64,000 nt of DNA from Cunninghamella blakesleeana (lineage: Eukaryota; Mucoromycota; Mucoromycetes; Mucorales; Cunninghamellaceae). This document shows positions 20,401-29,854 of this stretch, piece by piece. The stretch's first letter is position 1. Each line of letters starts with the position of its first letter. The stretch covers positions 3,348,001 to 3,412,000 of the forward strand of contig JAFCIZ010000006.1 of the NCBI GenBank assembly GCA_017871115.1, in the 5' to 3' direction. Below the pieces are notes generated by a model. It saw nothing but the letters and a program-made list of their open reading frames with translations, made no database searches and was not told the origin of the DNA. The translations under genes and the position numbers were made by a program.

Positions 20401-20544
20401 TTACGATGGCTAATAAAAGCACCTAAACCTACTGGTATGGTGGCAAGATGGATTACTTACTTGGCTGATTATGATTTTGAAATACAGTATCGTAGTGGAA
20501 AAAAACAACAGTCTGCAGATTTTCTTTCAAGACTTGGGTATTAA
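17458..20544 (+). CDS. pol: Element C: protease-RT-RNase H polyprotein
   Basis: The domain order matches element B: Asn-rich leader, protease (LIDSGAS), reverse transcriptase (YIDD present), RNase H (VCDAS), ending ADFLSRLGY. Translation should enter by frameshifting at 17452-17458. Compared with B it has a few substitutions, including R to G in the HRPYRMSPMEQ motif just before the RT core and P to S before the RNase H active site. Whether the R-to-G change impairs the enzyme cannot be judged here. No stop or frameshift is present. Confidence 0.93.
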   Translation, partial: LDRAIASNGQLEVPDNKSINNNNNNISNNNQNNNNNFYKNNKNNIKDNNTKNNQQNMNAIFDQHELWDENEYTHYDDEDLYAARLDKPPAVIPSSSKTPKTINKGKQKLNINNTSKLIEDITEQQLSQQDMINDYIMDNTIEPENKTKRKRQPPSPVQINYNIVDDVFKQKANIDVGDLIKSSHTLRRQLLTACRPKRKATKIKDQTDTTATDIPLNTLTNTELTTTAAYTSLIINDKRIRGLIDSGASKSCMSKSMMKLLGLQIDAPSTNIFILGNGTKQATLGTIHDVQIQVTPDIIIPVNMEVLPKCPAHLVLGNNWLSHAQALLNFRTSTLKVLYKHKSAELPITFLKETDKPLVTIKSINIKYQSANSTQDNTTKDTNEIDNNFDTTNSDLETTTDTETDDDWEHDEYSDEENYYMEDDVRINIDRNQNENSLIISTGIQGMTIPPHTNCQFYVNPSMHTSEPILLTQDDQNAIANPNEFTLNLINRSDNDIDLPPHHIISEYYNLMNNECVLEADDLKGYDIVESLDMNGLTEELFNIDNMDDDETLDESLKEKLQLGNIPEDYKIKFWKLINHYQDVFDWNNDRMGCTTMIEHEIILQDNTVPIRHRPYGMSPMEQEYLKKELDRLCELGIIKPANTPYTAPIILVKKKNGDYRMVVDYRKLNAQTKVDAYPLPRIDDLIDELGTSSIFSALDLRSGFHQVPLKNNSKELTGFVTKFGTYQYEMLPMGLVNSPATFQRLIDICFRSMINRCLVAYIDDLNVHSKSIEQHLLDLEELFKCARKGGLLFNIEKCVFFKNELKFLGYIITQDGIKTDPAKIEKVKDFPQPTTVKQIRGFIGLASYYRRFIQNFAAIARPLHDVTKTKNKSPWTEITTKSFELLKQKLTEAPILKRADFNKSFIIVCDASMEGLGCVLTQLDDDNQEHPVVYASRGLKQSEQNYSATKLECLALIWSLQTFRPYLLGKKFTVLSDHSPLRWLIKAPKPTGMVARWITYLADYDFEIQYRSGKKQQSADFLSRLGY

Positions 20545-21104
20545 AAAAAAAAAAAAATATTTTAAAAAAAAAAAAAAAAGAATTATTATAAAAAATATTA
20601 TTATTATACGTCCAAGGGAAATTGAAGACGATAAAAGCTAGACAAATATTAACATAACAATTTATTATATTACAATTATTATACAAAAGACAACATTCTA
20701 CAACAATTATTATTATTTCAACAACACATACAACAAAAAATTATATTTTACAATAGTTATTTTATTTATTTACAACATATATTTCATTTATTTACAACAA
20801 TTATTTATATTACAACAAATCTTTTATAACAGTTATTTAACAAACAATTATTCCAACAACATCAATTTAAAAAAAAAAAAAAAAAAAAAAACAGCACAAA
20901 AAAAAAAAAAAATATATTTGTCCAAAGGTGATTGAAGACATTAAAAGCTATATCCAAACCAACAAAATACATAATTATTACAACATAAATAACACTTATT
21001 AAATTATATTATTAAAATAACTTACAACAAAGCCTAAACAACAAATCTAACAACAATAATAAAAACAACAAATATATATAATTATACTTAAAAAAAAAAA
21101 AAAA
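20545..21104 (+). other. Element C: pol-integrase spacer
   Basis: This spacer is 560 bp. Hairpin motifs start at 20609 (CGTC with GACG) and about 20919 (TGTC with GACA), close to the positions in B relative to the flanking ORFs. It is rich in A runs and CAACAATTATT repeats. Confidence 0.8.
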
Positions 21105-22424
21105 ATGGACCAACAAACTATAGATAAATTAAAAGAGTACCTTACTACATTAAAAATACCTGAAAACACAACAGCAAAAATGAAAAGATACTTACAACGT
21201 AATTCACACAACTTTATCATTCGCAATAATAAATTATATAAGTTTAATATTTATCACCAAACCTTAAGACAAGTATTAAATAAACAAGAAGCCATAGAAG
21301 CACTTTATATGTATCATCAACATCCTTTAGGTGGTCATATAGGTTATCACAATACTTTATATAAACTATCTATAAGATATTATTGGGATGGCATGGCAAA
21401 AGATATACAAATATATATAAAAAAATGTCCAAGATGTCAATCAACTGGTTCAAGAAAGTTAAATGAATTCTTATATCCAATACCTGTCAAGTCAAAACCT
21501 TTTGAACAATGGGGATTAGACGTTAAACATGTTCCTACATCTAAAGGCGGTTATAGATATATTATTGCAGGAATAGATTATTTAACAAAATGGGTAGAAG
21601 CGCGTGCGCTTCGTTATCAAACTACATCCGAAGTTGCTTTGTTTATTTATGAAGAAATAATATGTCGGCATGGTACTCCTCATTTAATTATAACCGACAA
21701 TGGTAAACCATTTATCAGTGACCTTATAAAGAAAGTTTGCTATCAATATAATATTCATCACAACACAATCTCAGTTGGAAATTCTCAAGCCAATGGATTA
21801 ATTGAAAAATTTAATTCTACACTTGGGTCTATTATAAAAAAGGTAACTTCCACGGAAAAATCAATATGGGACCAATATCTACCATCAGTTCTATTTGCCT
21901 ATCGTTCAATCAGACAGGCATCTACTCAACAATCACCATTCTTTTTAACTTACGGATATAATGTTAAAACCCCGTTCGATCAACATGACAAACCTATAGA
22001 TTTTAATTCTTATAATTTTGATACACAATTAAAATTACGTACAAATAAGGAAATTATATCACTCAATCAGATAAGATCGACAGCTGCAAAAATGATAGAA
22101 AAATCTCAAGAAAACCAAAAACGGGCTATTGATAAAAAAGTTTTAAACAGTAATAGAGAATGGAAACCAGCATTTAGAATTGGGGATATAGTAACTTTAT
22201 ATACTGGTATAAAATCAAATTCTTGGTCTGGTAAGATTTCCGATATGTGGCAAGGAAAATATACAATACATCAATCACTTGGAAAAGGCACGTATATAAT
22301 AAAATCCTTGGATACAACAAGAACAAAATTAAGAAGAATACACGGAAACAGACTAAAAATATTGCAATTACCAGATGTATATTGGAATAATCACGTAAAT
22401 AAAACCTATGGATTGGACATATAA
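21105..22424 (+). CDS. int: Element C: stand-alone integrase
   Basis: This 439-aa integrase appears identical to that of B at protein level and has the same zinc-binding (H78, H82, C108, C111) and D139/D198/E234 residues. The ATG directly follows an A tract and the stop is directly followed by A14. Confidence 0.94.
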   Translation: MDQQTIDKLKEYLTTLKIPENTTAKMKRYLQRNSHNFIIRNNKLYKFNIYHQTLRQVLNKQEAIEALYMYHQHPLGGHIGYHNTLYKLSIRYYWDGMAKDIQIYIKKCPRCQSTGSRKLNEFLYPIPVKSKPFEQWGLDVKHVPTSKGGYRYIIAGIDYLTKWVEARALRYQTTSEVALFIYEEIICRHGTPHLIITDNGKPFISDLIKKVCYQYNIHHNTISVGNSQANGLIEKFNSTLGSIIKKVTSTEKSIWDQYLPSVLFAYRSIRQASTQQSPFFLTYGYNVKTPFDQHDKPIDFNSYNFDTQLKLRTNKEIISLNQIRSTAAKMIEKSQENQKRAIDKKVLNSNREWKPAFRIGDIVTLYTGIKSNSWSGKISDMWQGKYTIHQSLGKGTYIIKSLDTTRTKLRRIHGNRLKILQLPDVYWNNHVNKTYGLDI

Positions 22425-22645
22425 AAAAAAAAAAAAAGAGAAATATATAAATATAATTAATAATGAAATTTAAAATATTAATTCACGTGTTTACCCGAAG
22501 AAGAATTTATATAATAACTACATTAAAATAATATACATAAAAGATAAACATAAACCAAAAAAAAAAAAAAAAAGGAAGAACCAAAAAGATGATTACAAAA
22601 AAAAAAGAAGTATATTTTTCAAACTACGAAAAAAAAGAAAAAATA

Positions 22646-22679
<34 letters not shown>

Positions 22680-22770
22680 ACTTTCATTCACATATTCACA
22701 TTTTCTTTTGAAAATCTTTTAACAATACAAAAACACTTATTTTAATAATACAAAAATATATTTTTATAAA
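22425..22770 (+). other. Element C: integrase-ORF4 spacer
   Basis: This A-rich non-coding gap matches that of B, with small length differences in the A and AT runs. Nothing else is seen in it. Confidence 0.6.
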
Positions 22771-23229
22771 ATGGATATGCCAATTAATACCGAACGGGTT
22801 CCTTTGGACGAAGATAATCTTTATGACGAAACTTTACAAGCCCTCGCTGAATTTGACTCACTTAATGAAGAAGACTCATACAAGACGTTTATTAAGTTTA
22901 TCTATCCTATGTATGTCAATGATTATGAAAAAATAAAGAAGTTAAAAGTGAAGATGCAAACTACCTTCTCCAAGCAACTTAGTCCAGTTGTTGTTCGGTT
23001 TGTACATACAAAGCTCCAACCTCCTGCTACTAAAGAAGAACTCATTGCGTATAAGATGGAAAGATCAAAGCTTGTAAATTATTTGCTCTCTGGTTTAGGT
23101 AACTCTAAATTCAATAAAATATTTGCAAGAAATGTTAATAAGAATGATCTTTGGAGCCAAGTGGGATTTAATAAAGATGGAGGTCCATCTTTTGTTGGCG
23201 TTGGGGGTGTTAGCAATAACGCTCTCTGA
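22771..23229 (+). CDS. Element C: ORF4, unknown retrotransposon protein
   Basis: This 152-aa protein differs from the B copy at only two positions that I can see (T to A in the QALTEF block, I to M in the YPIYV block). It has the same blocks and the same C-terminal overlap with the LTR, whose start lies inside the GGTGTT codons. The function is unknown. Confidence 0.82.
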   Translation: MDMPINTERVPLDEDNLYDETLQALAEFDSLNEEDSYKTFIKFIYPMYVNDYEKIKKLKVKMQTTFSKQLSPVVVRFVHTKLQPPATKEELIAYKMERSKLVNYLLSGLGNSKFNKIFARNVNKNDLWSQVGFNKDGGPSFVGVGGVSNNAL

Positions 23230-23991
23230 TTTTTCTTTCCTTTTTTGGATTGGCTTTGTGCTACTGGTGCAAAAACACCAAGGTGCAAAAACACCAAGGT
23301 GCAAAAACACCAAGGTGCAAAAACACCAAGGTGCAAAAACACCAAGGTGCAAAAACACCAAGGTGCAAAAACACCAAAGGTGCAAAAACACCAAAGGTAC
23401 AAAAACACCAAGGTGCTTTTGTTCCTTACCCGATCCTTATAAATTTTAATTTTTTTTTTTAAATATAAATAGAACCAATTTTTCTCTCTTTCTTTCTTTT
23501 AAATTGTCAAATTTTTATAATAAATTATTATCTATTAAATAATTATTGAACTTGTCCACTTTATAAATCATATTTTATAATTTTAACTTATTTTACTTAT
23601 AACTCATTCAAGTTACTGAATTTATCTATTTTTTATAACAACCCATATTATTTTATTTTACATTTTTATATTTATTTACTTAAATATTTTTCAACCACTC
23701 AAATTTAAATTACTTTTTTTAAATTTTCTTATTATATTTATTTTACATTGCGGTTACTGAAATCTCTCTTTAATCCTGCAATTATATTACACCTTTTAAA
23801 ATTTTTATTTTTTTATTTCTTTATTTTTTACTTTATTTTATTTTATTTTTTTTTTCCTTTATATTAAGTCGTTCTACTTATAAAACAGGAACTGGTGCTC
23901 ACTGGAATTATATTATACATATCAAATATTACTTATAATACTCATTCCTCATTTCAAAAAAAATAAATCTTAAACAAAAACCCACACAACA
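23208..23991 (+). repeat. Element C: 3' LTR
   Basis: This 784-bp LTR has nine minisatellite units against eight in its 5' partner, plus small homopolymer differences. It is followed by GTGC, the target duplication. Confidence 0.93.
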
Positions 23992-24006
23992 GTGCTCACT
24001 GACAAC
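23992..24006 (+). other. Landing-pad fragment between C and D
   Basis: These 15 bp read GTGCTCACTGACAAC and continue the LTR F fragment interrupted by C. They contain the right duplication of C (GTGC) and the left duplication of D (CAAC, 24003-24006). Confidence 0.85.
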
Positions 24007-24744
24007 TGTCGCGCAGGATAATGATCCTACCGGTGTTTAAAAAAATTTTTTAACTTTTGTTTTAATTGGTCAAGCTCACATCCACAACCGCACATCCACA
24101 GACGCACATCCACAGACGCACATCCACAGACGCACATCCACAGATGTACATCCACAACCGCACATCCTTGACCGTATGACTTCTTTCTCTCTCTCTCAAA
24201 AATAAATTTTGTTTTAATATAAATAGGAAAGAATATTTCTCTTTCTCTTTTGTTTTTTTTTTTTCTTTGTCAAATATAAATGTCAAATTTTTAAATAATA
24301 TTTTATATAATAAATATTTTATTTGTCCAAACTAATTTTTATTTTTATTTTATTTTAATTTTATATTAATTTCTTAATTGAAATCATTTTTATTACTATA
24401 ACAAGTATATTTTATTTCTTAAGTGAAATCTCTTTTTATTTATATACAACATATATAAACTTTTATATATTATTTTATTATTACTTTATTTGATTATTAC
24501 CCTTTTTATATAATAATCTACTCTCTGACTTTTAAATTCATTTGCATATACTTTTGAATTTTTTTAAATATTTTATTTTATTTTATCTTTTTATTTTTTT
24601 TTTACTTTTATATTATATTAAGTCGTTCTACTTATAAAACAAGAACTGGTGCTCACTGGAATTATCTTATTTATAGTTAATATAAATACAAACTCTCTTA
24701 TTTTATTTTAACAAAAATAACTCTTACCAAAAACACACACAACA
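24007..24744 (+). repeat. Element D: 5' LTR
   Basis: The LTR runs from TGTCGCGCAGGATAATG to ACACACAACA. It carries a 14-bp minisatellite at 24077-24174 and the AAGTCGTTCTAC plus TTATAAAAC block near 24618-24640. Its body resembles solo LTR E. Confidence 0.92.
24077..24174 (+). repeat. 14-bp minisatellite in LTR D
   Basis: Seven units resembling CACATCCACAGACG occupy the U3 position where B/C carry GGTG-CACC units. The same array is in the D 3' LTR at 32046-32143. Confidence 0.9.
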
Positions 24745-24748
24745 TATT

Positions 24749-24760
24749 TGGTGCTCACTG
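24749..24760 (+). other. Element D: primer binding site
   Basis: TGGTGCTCACTG follows the LTR by TATT and is extended by GCGGGG, as in element C. This suggests one primer tRNA for all families. Confidence 0.75.
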
Positions 24761-24889
24761 GCGGGGAAACTTCAAAAAACTACAGGGTAAACTTTAAAAA
24801 CTACTAAGGAAAATTTCAAAACTATTACATTCTGCAAGTACACTCTTTGAAGTTTATTCATTTTAAAACTGAAGATTATCAACCATAAA

Positions 24890-26047
24890 ATGTCTTACGA
24901 TTATACCGCGTTGGCTCAAGAACAACCTTTGCTCAAGCTCATTCCTAAACTCATTCCTTTTACTGGAGGTGAGCGTGAAGACTTTCGCCACTTCAGACAA
25001 ATGCTGGAAACTTATTTAGAACTCACAAATACTACAAGTGACTCAAGAAAACTAGCCATATTAAGAACTCAAGTACACAAGTCTGCAAAAACTTATTTGG
25101 ACTGTCTTAAGGATCAATACAAGGATTCTTTAACTTTTGATATTGTTATGTCGGCTTTTGAAACAAAATTCGTTACTGCTGAACTTTTAGAATCTTATAA
25201 ATTAATGCTAAACGAAATGAAACAAGGTACCGAGGAACATCCAAGGGACTTTTACTCAAGATTACAAGAAGTTGCTAGATTAGCTAAGAAAGAAGATGAT
25301 GATATTATTCTTATGCGATTCAGATATGGATTGAATCCTAATATTAGTAAACATTGCATTGCTCTTGCTTCTATAACTGCTGAACAATGGTTAAAAAATG
25401 CTGAAGCTTGGTGGTCAGCTAACAAATCAATGAATTATGGAATGATAAACAACCGTACAACTGAACATGAACAATTATTGTACTCTGGTTACGCTATGGA
25501 TAGAAATACAATTGATAATCCACATAATAATATTAATTCATTTAATGTTATGGAGTTTAGTAAAAACGAATCAGTTACAAATTTATCTTCAAACTCTGAC
25601 CCAATAGTAAAACTCTTAGAACGATTGGTTCTTAATGTTGAGACTATGGAAAAGAATGTGAATGACAAAATTGAACAGATTCAGCATACTAAAAAACAAA
25701 CTAAAAATAATGATAATATGTCTAGTGATGATATAATCAAACTTGTACGTTCTGAATTAGCTAAATCTAATGGTCCAATTAATAATTCAAATAATAATAA
25801 TTATAATAGACATAACAATCAATACAACAATAAAAGATTCTATCGTCAACAACAGAAAAATCAAGATTATCATAATAATAATTATTATAATGATAAACAA
25901 CCACCTCAACCTCAACAATATAATGATTATTACAATTCAGCTCAGAACTTATCTAATTCTCAACAAGTTCCAATTCAACAATATCAACAACAGCAATCTC
26001 ATCAACAATATAATCAACAATATGATAACCAACAATCAAAAAACTAG
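24890..26047 (+). CDS. gag: Element D: Gag
   Basis: This 385-aa Gag has the same capsid-type region as B/C (IPFTGGEREDFRHFRQ, DFYSRLQEVARLAKK, EQWLKNAEAWW) but is clearly diverged. The tail is rich in Asn, Gln and Tyr, and no CCHC knuckle is seen. The ORF ends AAC TAG within a frameshift signal. Absence of the knuckle in two diverged families suggests a lineage trait rather than a recent loss. Confidence 0.92.
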   Translation: MSYDYTALAQEQPLLKLIPKLIPFTGGEREDFRHFRQMLETYLELTNTTSDSRKLAILRTQVHKSAKTYLDCLKDQYKDSLTFDIVMSAFETKFVTAELLESYKLMLNEMKQGTEEHPRDFYSRLQEVARLAKKEDDDIILMRFRYGLNPNISKHCIALASITAEQWLKNAEAWWSANKSMNYGMINNRTTEHEQLLYSGYAMDRNTIDNPHNNINSFNVMEFSKNESVTNLSSNSDPIVKLLERLVLNVETMEKNVNDKIEQIQHTKKQTKNNDNMSSDDIIKLVRSELAKSNGPINNSNNNNYNRHNNQYNNKRFYRQQQKNQDYHNNNYYNDKQPPQPQQYNDYYNSAQNLSNSQQVPIQQYQQQQSHQQYNQQYDNQQSKN

Positions 26048-26085
26048 ATAGGGCAATTGTTAATAATGGTCAATTGGCAGTCCCT
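26038..26085 (+). promoter_or_regulatory. Element D: -1 frameshift signal
   Basis: A AAA AAC (26038-26044) precedes TAG. The stem AGGG (26050-26053) with CCCT (26082-26085) and CAATTG (26054-26059) with CAATTG (26071-26076) keeps the 5-nt spacer, 11-nt loop and 5-nt bulge of B. Loop and bulge bases differ while paired bases do not. Confidence 0.87.
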
Positions 26086-29000
26086 GATAATAAATCCATT
26101 AATAAAAATAAACAACAAAATATAAATAACCAACAAAATATAAATAACCAACAAAATATAAATAACCAACAAAATATAAATAACCAACAAAATATAAATA
26201 ATCAACATCATATGGATACTCAACAAAAAATAAATAATACACAAAAAAATCAACAAAATACAAGTAATATGGATAACCATCAAAACATGAATGTTTTATT
26301 AAATAATGAAGAAATAGAAGATGAATATAATTATGGACCGCATATAAATAATCATGATTTATATGCTGCAAGAATAGAAAAACCTCCTGTTGTTAAACAT
26401 CATGAAACATCAGCAAAAACAAAAAGGGTTACAGAAAAATCAAGATCAGCTAAAAGAATCAGAATGGATGATGAAATTACAGATAAAGATTTAGAAAAAG
26501 AAGAAATGATGGATGATATCGATATCGTTACACTTGATACAACAACTATTCCATCTAATCATAATAAAATATCTGAAAATAATGATAAACCCAAAAGAAA
26601 AAGATCACCTCCTGCAACTATTGATATAGAATATGATATTATTAAAGATGTATTCAAACAAAAAGCTAACATAGAAGTTGGAGATTTAATAAAATCATCA
26701 CATCATTTAAGAAAACAACTATTAACAGCATGTAAACCTAAAAGAAGATCAGTAAAAAATAAATTGGATCAACAAATAACAGAATCATCACACTTAAATA
26801 CATTAGATAATGAAGATGTAATAACAACTGCAGCTTACACTAATTTAATTATAGAAAATAAAAAAGTCAAAGTATTAATTGATAGTGGAGCAGCTAAATC
26901 ATGTATGTCAAAAGCAATGATGAAGCTATTAGGATTAGAAATAGATGCACCTTCTACTAACATATTTGTATTAGGAAATGGAACAAAACAACCAACCTTA
27001 GGTATTGTACATGATGTTAATATACAAGTAACACCTGATATAAATATACCGGTCAATATGGAAGTATTACCCAGATGTCCTGCCCATATAGTTCTTGGTA
27101 ATAATTGGTTAAGTCATGTACAAGCTCTCCTTAATTTTAAAACAAGTACTCTAAAGGTTACATACAAACATAAAATAGCTGAACTACCTATTATATTTCT
27201 AAAATCAACTGATAGACCACTCATATCAATTAAATCTATTAATGGAAATTATCAACAAGACAACAAGATTGCAATTAATGAAAAAGAAACTTTAGATGAA
27301 AGTGATACTGATATAACAGACCTTGAAACAGATGAAGAAGAATGGGAACATGATGAACATTCTGACGAAGATGAAGATGATTATTATAATATTACAACAA
27401 TAGAAAATAATTTAAAAATACAACAAGATGATGATACAACAACTATTACAACAGGAAAAGATGGATTAACTGTACCACCGTATTCAATATGTCAAATACA
27501 AATCGATTCTAATAAAGATATACATACAACTACAAGCAACATATTAAATGAATCAAAAATAAAAAATAATTATGATCACACAACAATAAATTTAATTAAT
27601 AAGTCTGATAATAATATGGATCTACCACCTAATCAAATCATTAGTGAATTTTTTAATTTAGATGAAAATGGGAATAATGAAGGTATAGAAGGATACAATT
27701 TAGTAGACCAGCTTAGTCCATATAAAACATATATAGAATTTAATAATATTGAAACAGATATTAAAGAAGACACTTTGGATGAATCTTTTAAAAATAAACT
27801 ACAACTTGGAAATATACCAATGGAATACAAAATAAAATTTTGGAAATTAATACAACAATATCAAGATGTATTCGATTGGAATAATGACAAGATGGGACAT
27901 ACTACTCTTCTTGAACATGAAATAATACTAAAACAAGATGCAATGCCAATACGACATAGACCTTATCGTATGAGCCCTATGGAACAAGAATATTTAAAAT
28001 CAGAATTGGATCGTTTATGTGAACTTGGAATAATCAAACCAGCTAACACTCCTTATACTGCTCCCATAATTTTAGTCAAAAAGAAGAATGGTGATTATAG
28101 AATGGTAGTTGATTATAGAAAGCTTAATGCTCAAACTAAAGTAGATGCATATCCTTTACCAAGAATAGATGACTTAATTGATGAAATTGGTGTATCAAGA
28201 ATATTTTCTGCTTTGGATCTTAGATCAGGGTTCCATCAAGTACCTATGAAAGAAAATAGTAAAGAATTAACTGGTTTTGTCACCAAGTTTGGAACTTATC
28301 AATATGAAATGTTACCTATGGGTTTAGTAAATAGTCCAGCTACCTTTCAACGTTTAATAGATATATGTTTTAAAACTATGATCAATAGATGCTTAGTAGC
28401 ATATATTGATGATCTTAATGTACACTCGAATAATTTGGATCAACATCTATTGGATTTAGAAGAATTATTTAAATGTGCAAGACTTGGCGGATTACTATTC
28501 AATATTGAAAAATGTGTATTCTTTAAAGATGAATTGAAGTTCCTTGGATATATAATCACTAAAGATGGAATAAAAACTGATCCTACAAAAATAGAAAAAG
28601 TAAAGAATTATCCTATACCAACTACAGTCAAGCAAATAAGAGGATTTATTGGATTAGCTTCTTATTATAGAAGATTTATACAAAACTTTGCAGCTATTGC
28701 TAGACCATTACATAATGTCACTAAAACAAAAAAGAAAATACCTTGGACTGCGGAAACAACAAAATCTTTTGAATTATTAAAACAAAAATTAACTGAAGCA
28801 CCTATATTGAAAAGGGCTGATTATAACAAACCATTTATTATCGTTTGTGATGCTTCTACTGATGGACTTGGAACTATATTATCACAATTGGATGAAGAAG
28901 GTCTAGAACATCCTGTTATATATGCCAGTCGTGGTTTAAAAGAAAGTGAAGCAAATTATAGTGCAACTAAGTTAGAATGTTTGGCTCTTATATGGAGTTT

Positions 29001-29205
29001 GCAAATTTTTAGACCATATTTACTTGGGAGAAAATTTACAGTATTATCAGATCACTCTCCACTCAAATGGCTTATTAAATCACCAAAACCTACTGGTATG
29101 GTAGCTCGTTGGATCACTTATTTAGCAGATTATGAATTTGAAGTTATATATAGAAGTGGTAAAAAACAACAATCGGCTGATTTTCTCTCAAGACTTGGTT
29201 ATTAA
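26044..29205 (+). CDS. pol: Element D: protease-RT-RNase H polyprotein
   Basis: The ORF is entered by -1 frameshifting. The Asn/Gln leader contains an 18-bp tandem repeat encoding about five INNQQN units (near 26107-26203). After a basic linker come the protease (LIDSGAAKS), reverse transcriptase (VVDYRKLN, LDLRSGFHQV, LPMGLVNS, YIDD) and RNase H (IVCDAS, SDHSPLKWL), ending ADFLSRLGY. Catalytic motifs are complete. The protein resembles B/C strongly in RT and RNase H but weakly in the leader and the acidic linker. Confidence 0.93.
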   Translation, partial: LDRAIVNNGQLAVPDNKSINKNKQQNINNQQNINNQQNINNQQNINNQQNINNQHHMDTQQKINNTQKNQQNTSNMDNHQNMNVLLNNEEIEDEYNYGPHINNHDLYAARIEKPPVVKHHETSAKTKRVTEKSRSAKRIRMDDEITDKDLEKEEMMDDIDIVTLDTTTIPSNHNKISENNDKPKRKRSPPATIDIEYDIIKDVFKQKANIEVGDLIKSSHHLRKQLLTACKPKRRSVKNKLDQQITESSHLNTLDNEDVITTAAYTNLIIENKKVKVLIDSGAAKSCMSKAMMKLLGLEIDAPSTNIFVLGNGTKQPTLGIVHDVNIQVTPDINIPVNMEVLPRCPAHIVLGNNWLSHVQALLNFKTSTLKVTYKHKIAELPIIFLKSTDRPLISIKSINGNYQQDNKIAINEKETLDESDTDITDLETDEEEWEHDEHSDEDEDDYYNITTIENNLKIQQDDDTTTITTGKDGLTVPPYSICQIQIDSNKDIHTTTSNILNESKIKNNYDHTTINLINKSDNNMDLPPNQIISEFFNLDENGNNEGIEGYNLVDQLSPYKTYIEFNNIETDIKEDTLDESFKNKLQLGNIPMEYKIKFWKLIQQYQDVFDWNNDKMGHTTLLEHEIILKQDAMPIRHRPYRMSPMEQEYLKSELDRLCELGIIKPANTPYTAPIILVKKKNGDYRMVVDYRKLNAQTKVDAYPLPRIDDLIDEIGVSRIFSALDLRSGFHQVPMKENSKELTGFVTKFGTYQYEMLPMGLVNSPATFQRLIDICFKTMINRCLVAYIDDLNVHSNNLDQHLLDLEELFKCARLGGLLFNIEKCVFFKDELKFLGYIITKDGIKTDPTKIEKVKNYPIPTTVKQIRGFIGLASYYRRFIQNFAAIARPLHNVTKTKKKIPWTAETTKSFELLKQKLTEAPILKRADYNKPFIIVCDASTDGLGTILSQLDEEGLEHPVIYASRGLKESEANYSATKLECLALIWSLQIFRPYLLGRKFTVLSDHSPLKWLIKSPKPTGMVARWITYLADYEFEVIYRSGKKQQSADFLSRLGY

Positions 29206-29854
29206 AAAAAAAAAAATACATATATATATATATAAAATATAAAAAAAAAAAAAAAAAAAAGAAATAATAAATGAATAAATATATTTTATACAACAAGCGT
29301 CCAAGACGATTGAAGACGTTAAAAGCTAATCCAACAAATTAATATCAAGATTTTTATTTTTATTATCACAATAGTTTATTTCATACAACAAGCGTCCAAG
29401 ACGATTGAAGACGTTAAAAGCTAATCTATTAACATAACATTATATTATTAACAATTATTTTACATTTATTTTTATTAGTTTTACAACAAATTTTATACAA
29501 CAATATTATTCAAACATTTTTTATATAATACAACAATTATTTTTAATCAACAATATATATATAGTCAAAAAAAAAAAAAACAATAACACACAACTTATAA
29601 AATTATTTAATACAACAAACGTCCAAAGACGATTGAAGACGTAAAAAGCTATACTCACACCATACAATCAACATATATATCACTTAATAACAACTTTTTA
29701 CCTATCTTAATTCAACAAAATCAACAAAAAAAAAAAAATTATAATATCAGTTATCAAAAAAAAAAAAAAAAAAAAAAATAAGCTAGTAACACAAAAAAAA
29801 AAAAATTAGTAAACAATAACATCAACACACCTATCAAAAATTTAATTACTTAGT
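29206..29854 (+). other. Element D: pol-integrase spacer
   Basis: This 649-bp non-coding spacer carries three hairpin motifs, at 29298, 29393 and 29620, all with CGTC and GACG ends; the third extends to ACGTC with GACGT. It has many A tracts. Unlike A-C, the integrase ATG is preceded by AATTACTTAGT rather than by a pure A run. Confidence 0.8.

Larger units (their letters stand above)
15487..23991 (+). mobile_element. Element C: complete Ty3/gypsy retrotransposon
   Basis: This 8505-bp element is bounded by GTGC duplications (15483-15486 and 23992-23995). Its LTRs are 769 and 784 bp; most of the difference is one extra 16-bp minisatellite unit in the 3' LTR. Both LTRs share a variant last unit (GGTAC instead of GGTGC), confirming that they are a pair. 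All four ORFs are open. It is very close to element B, so the two derive from one recently active subfamily. Confidence 0.95.
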
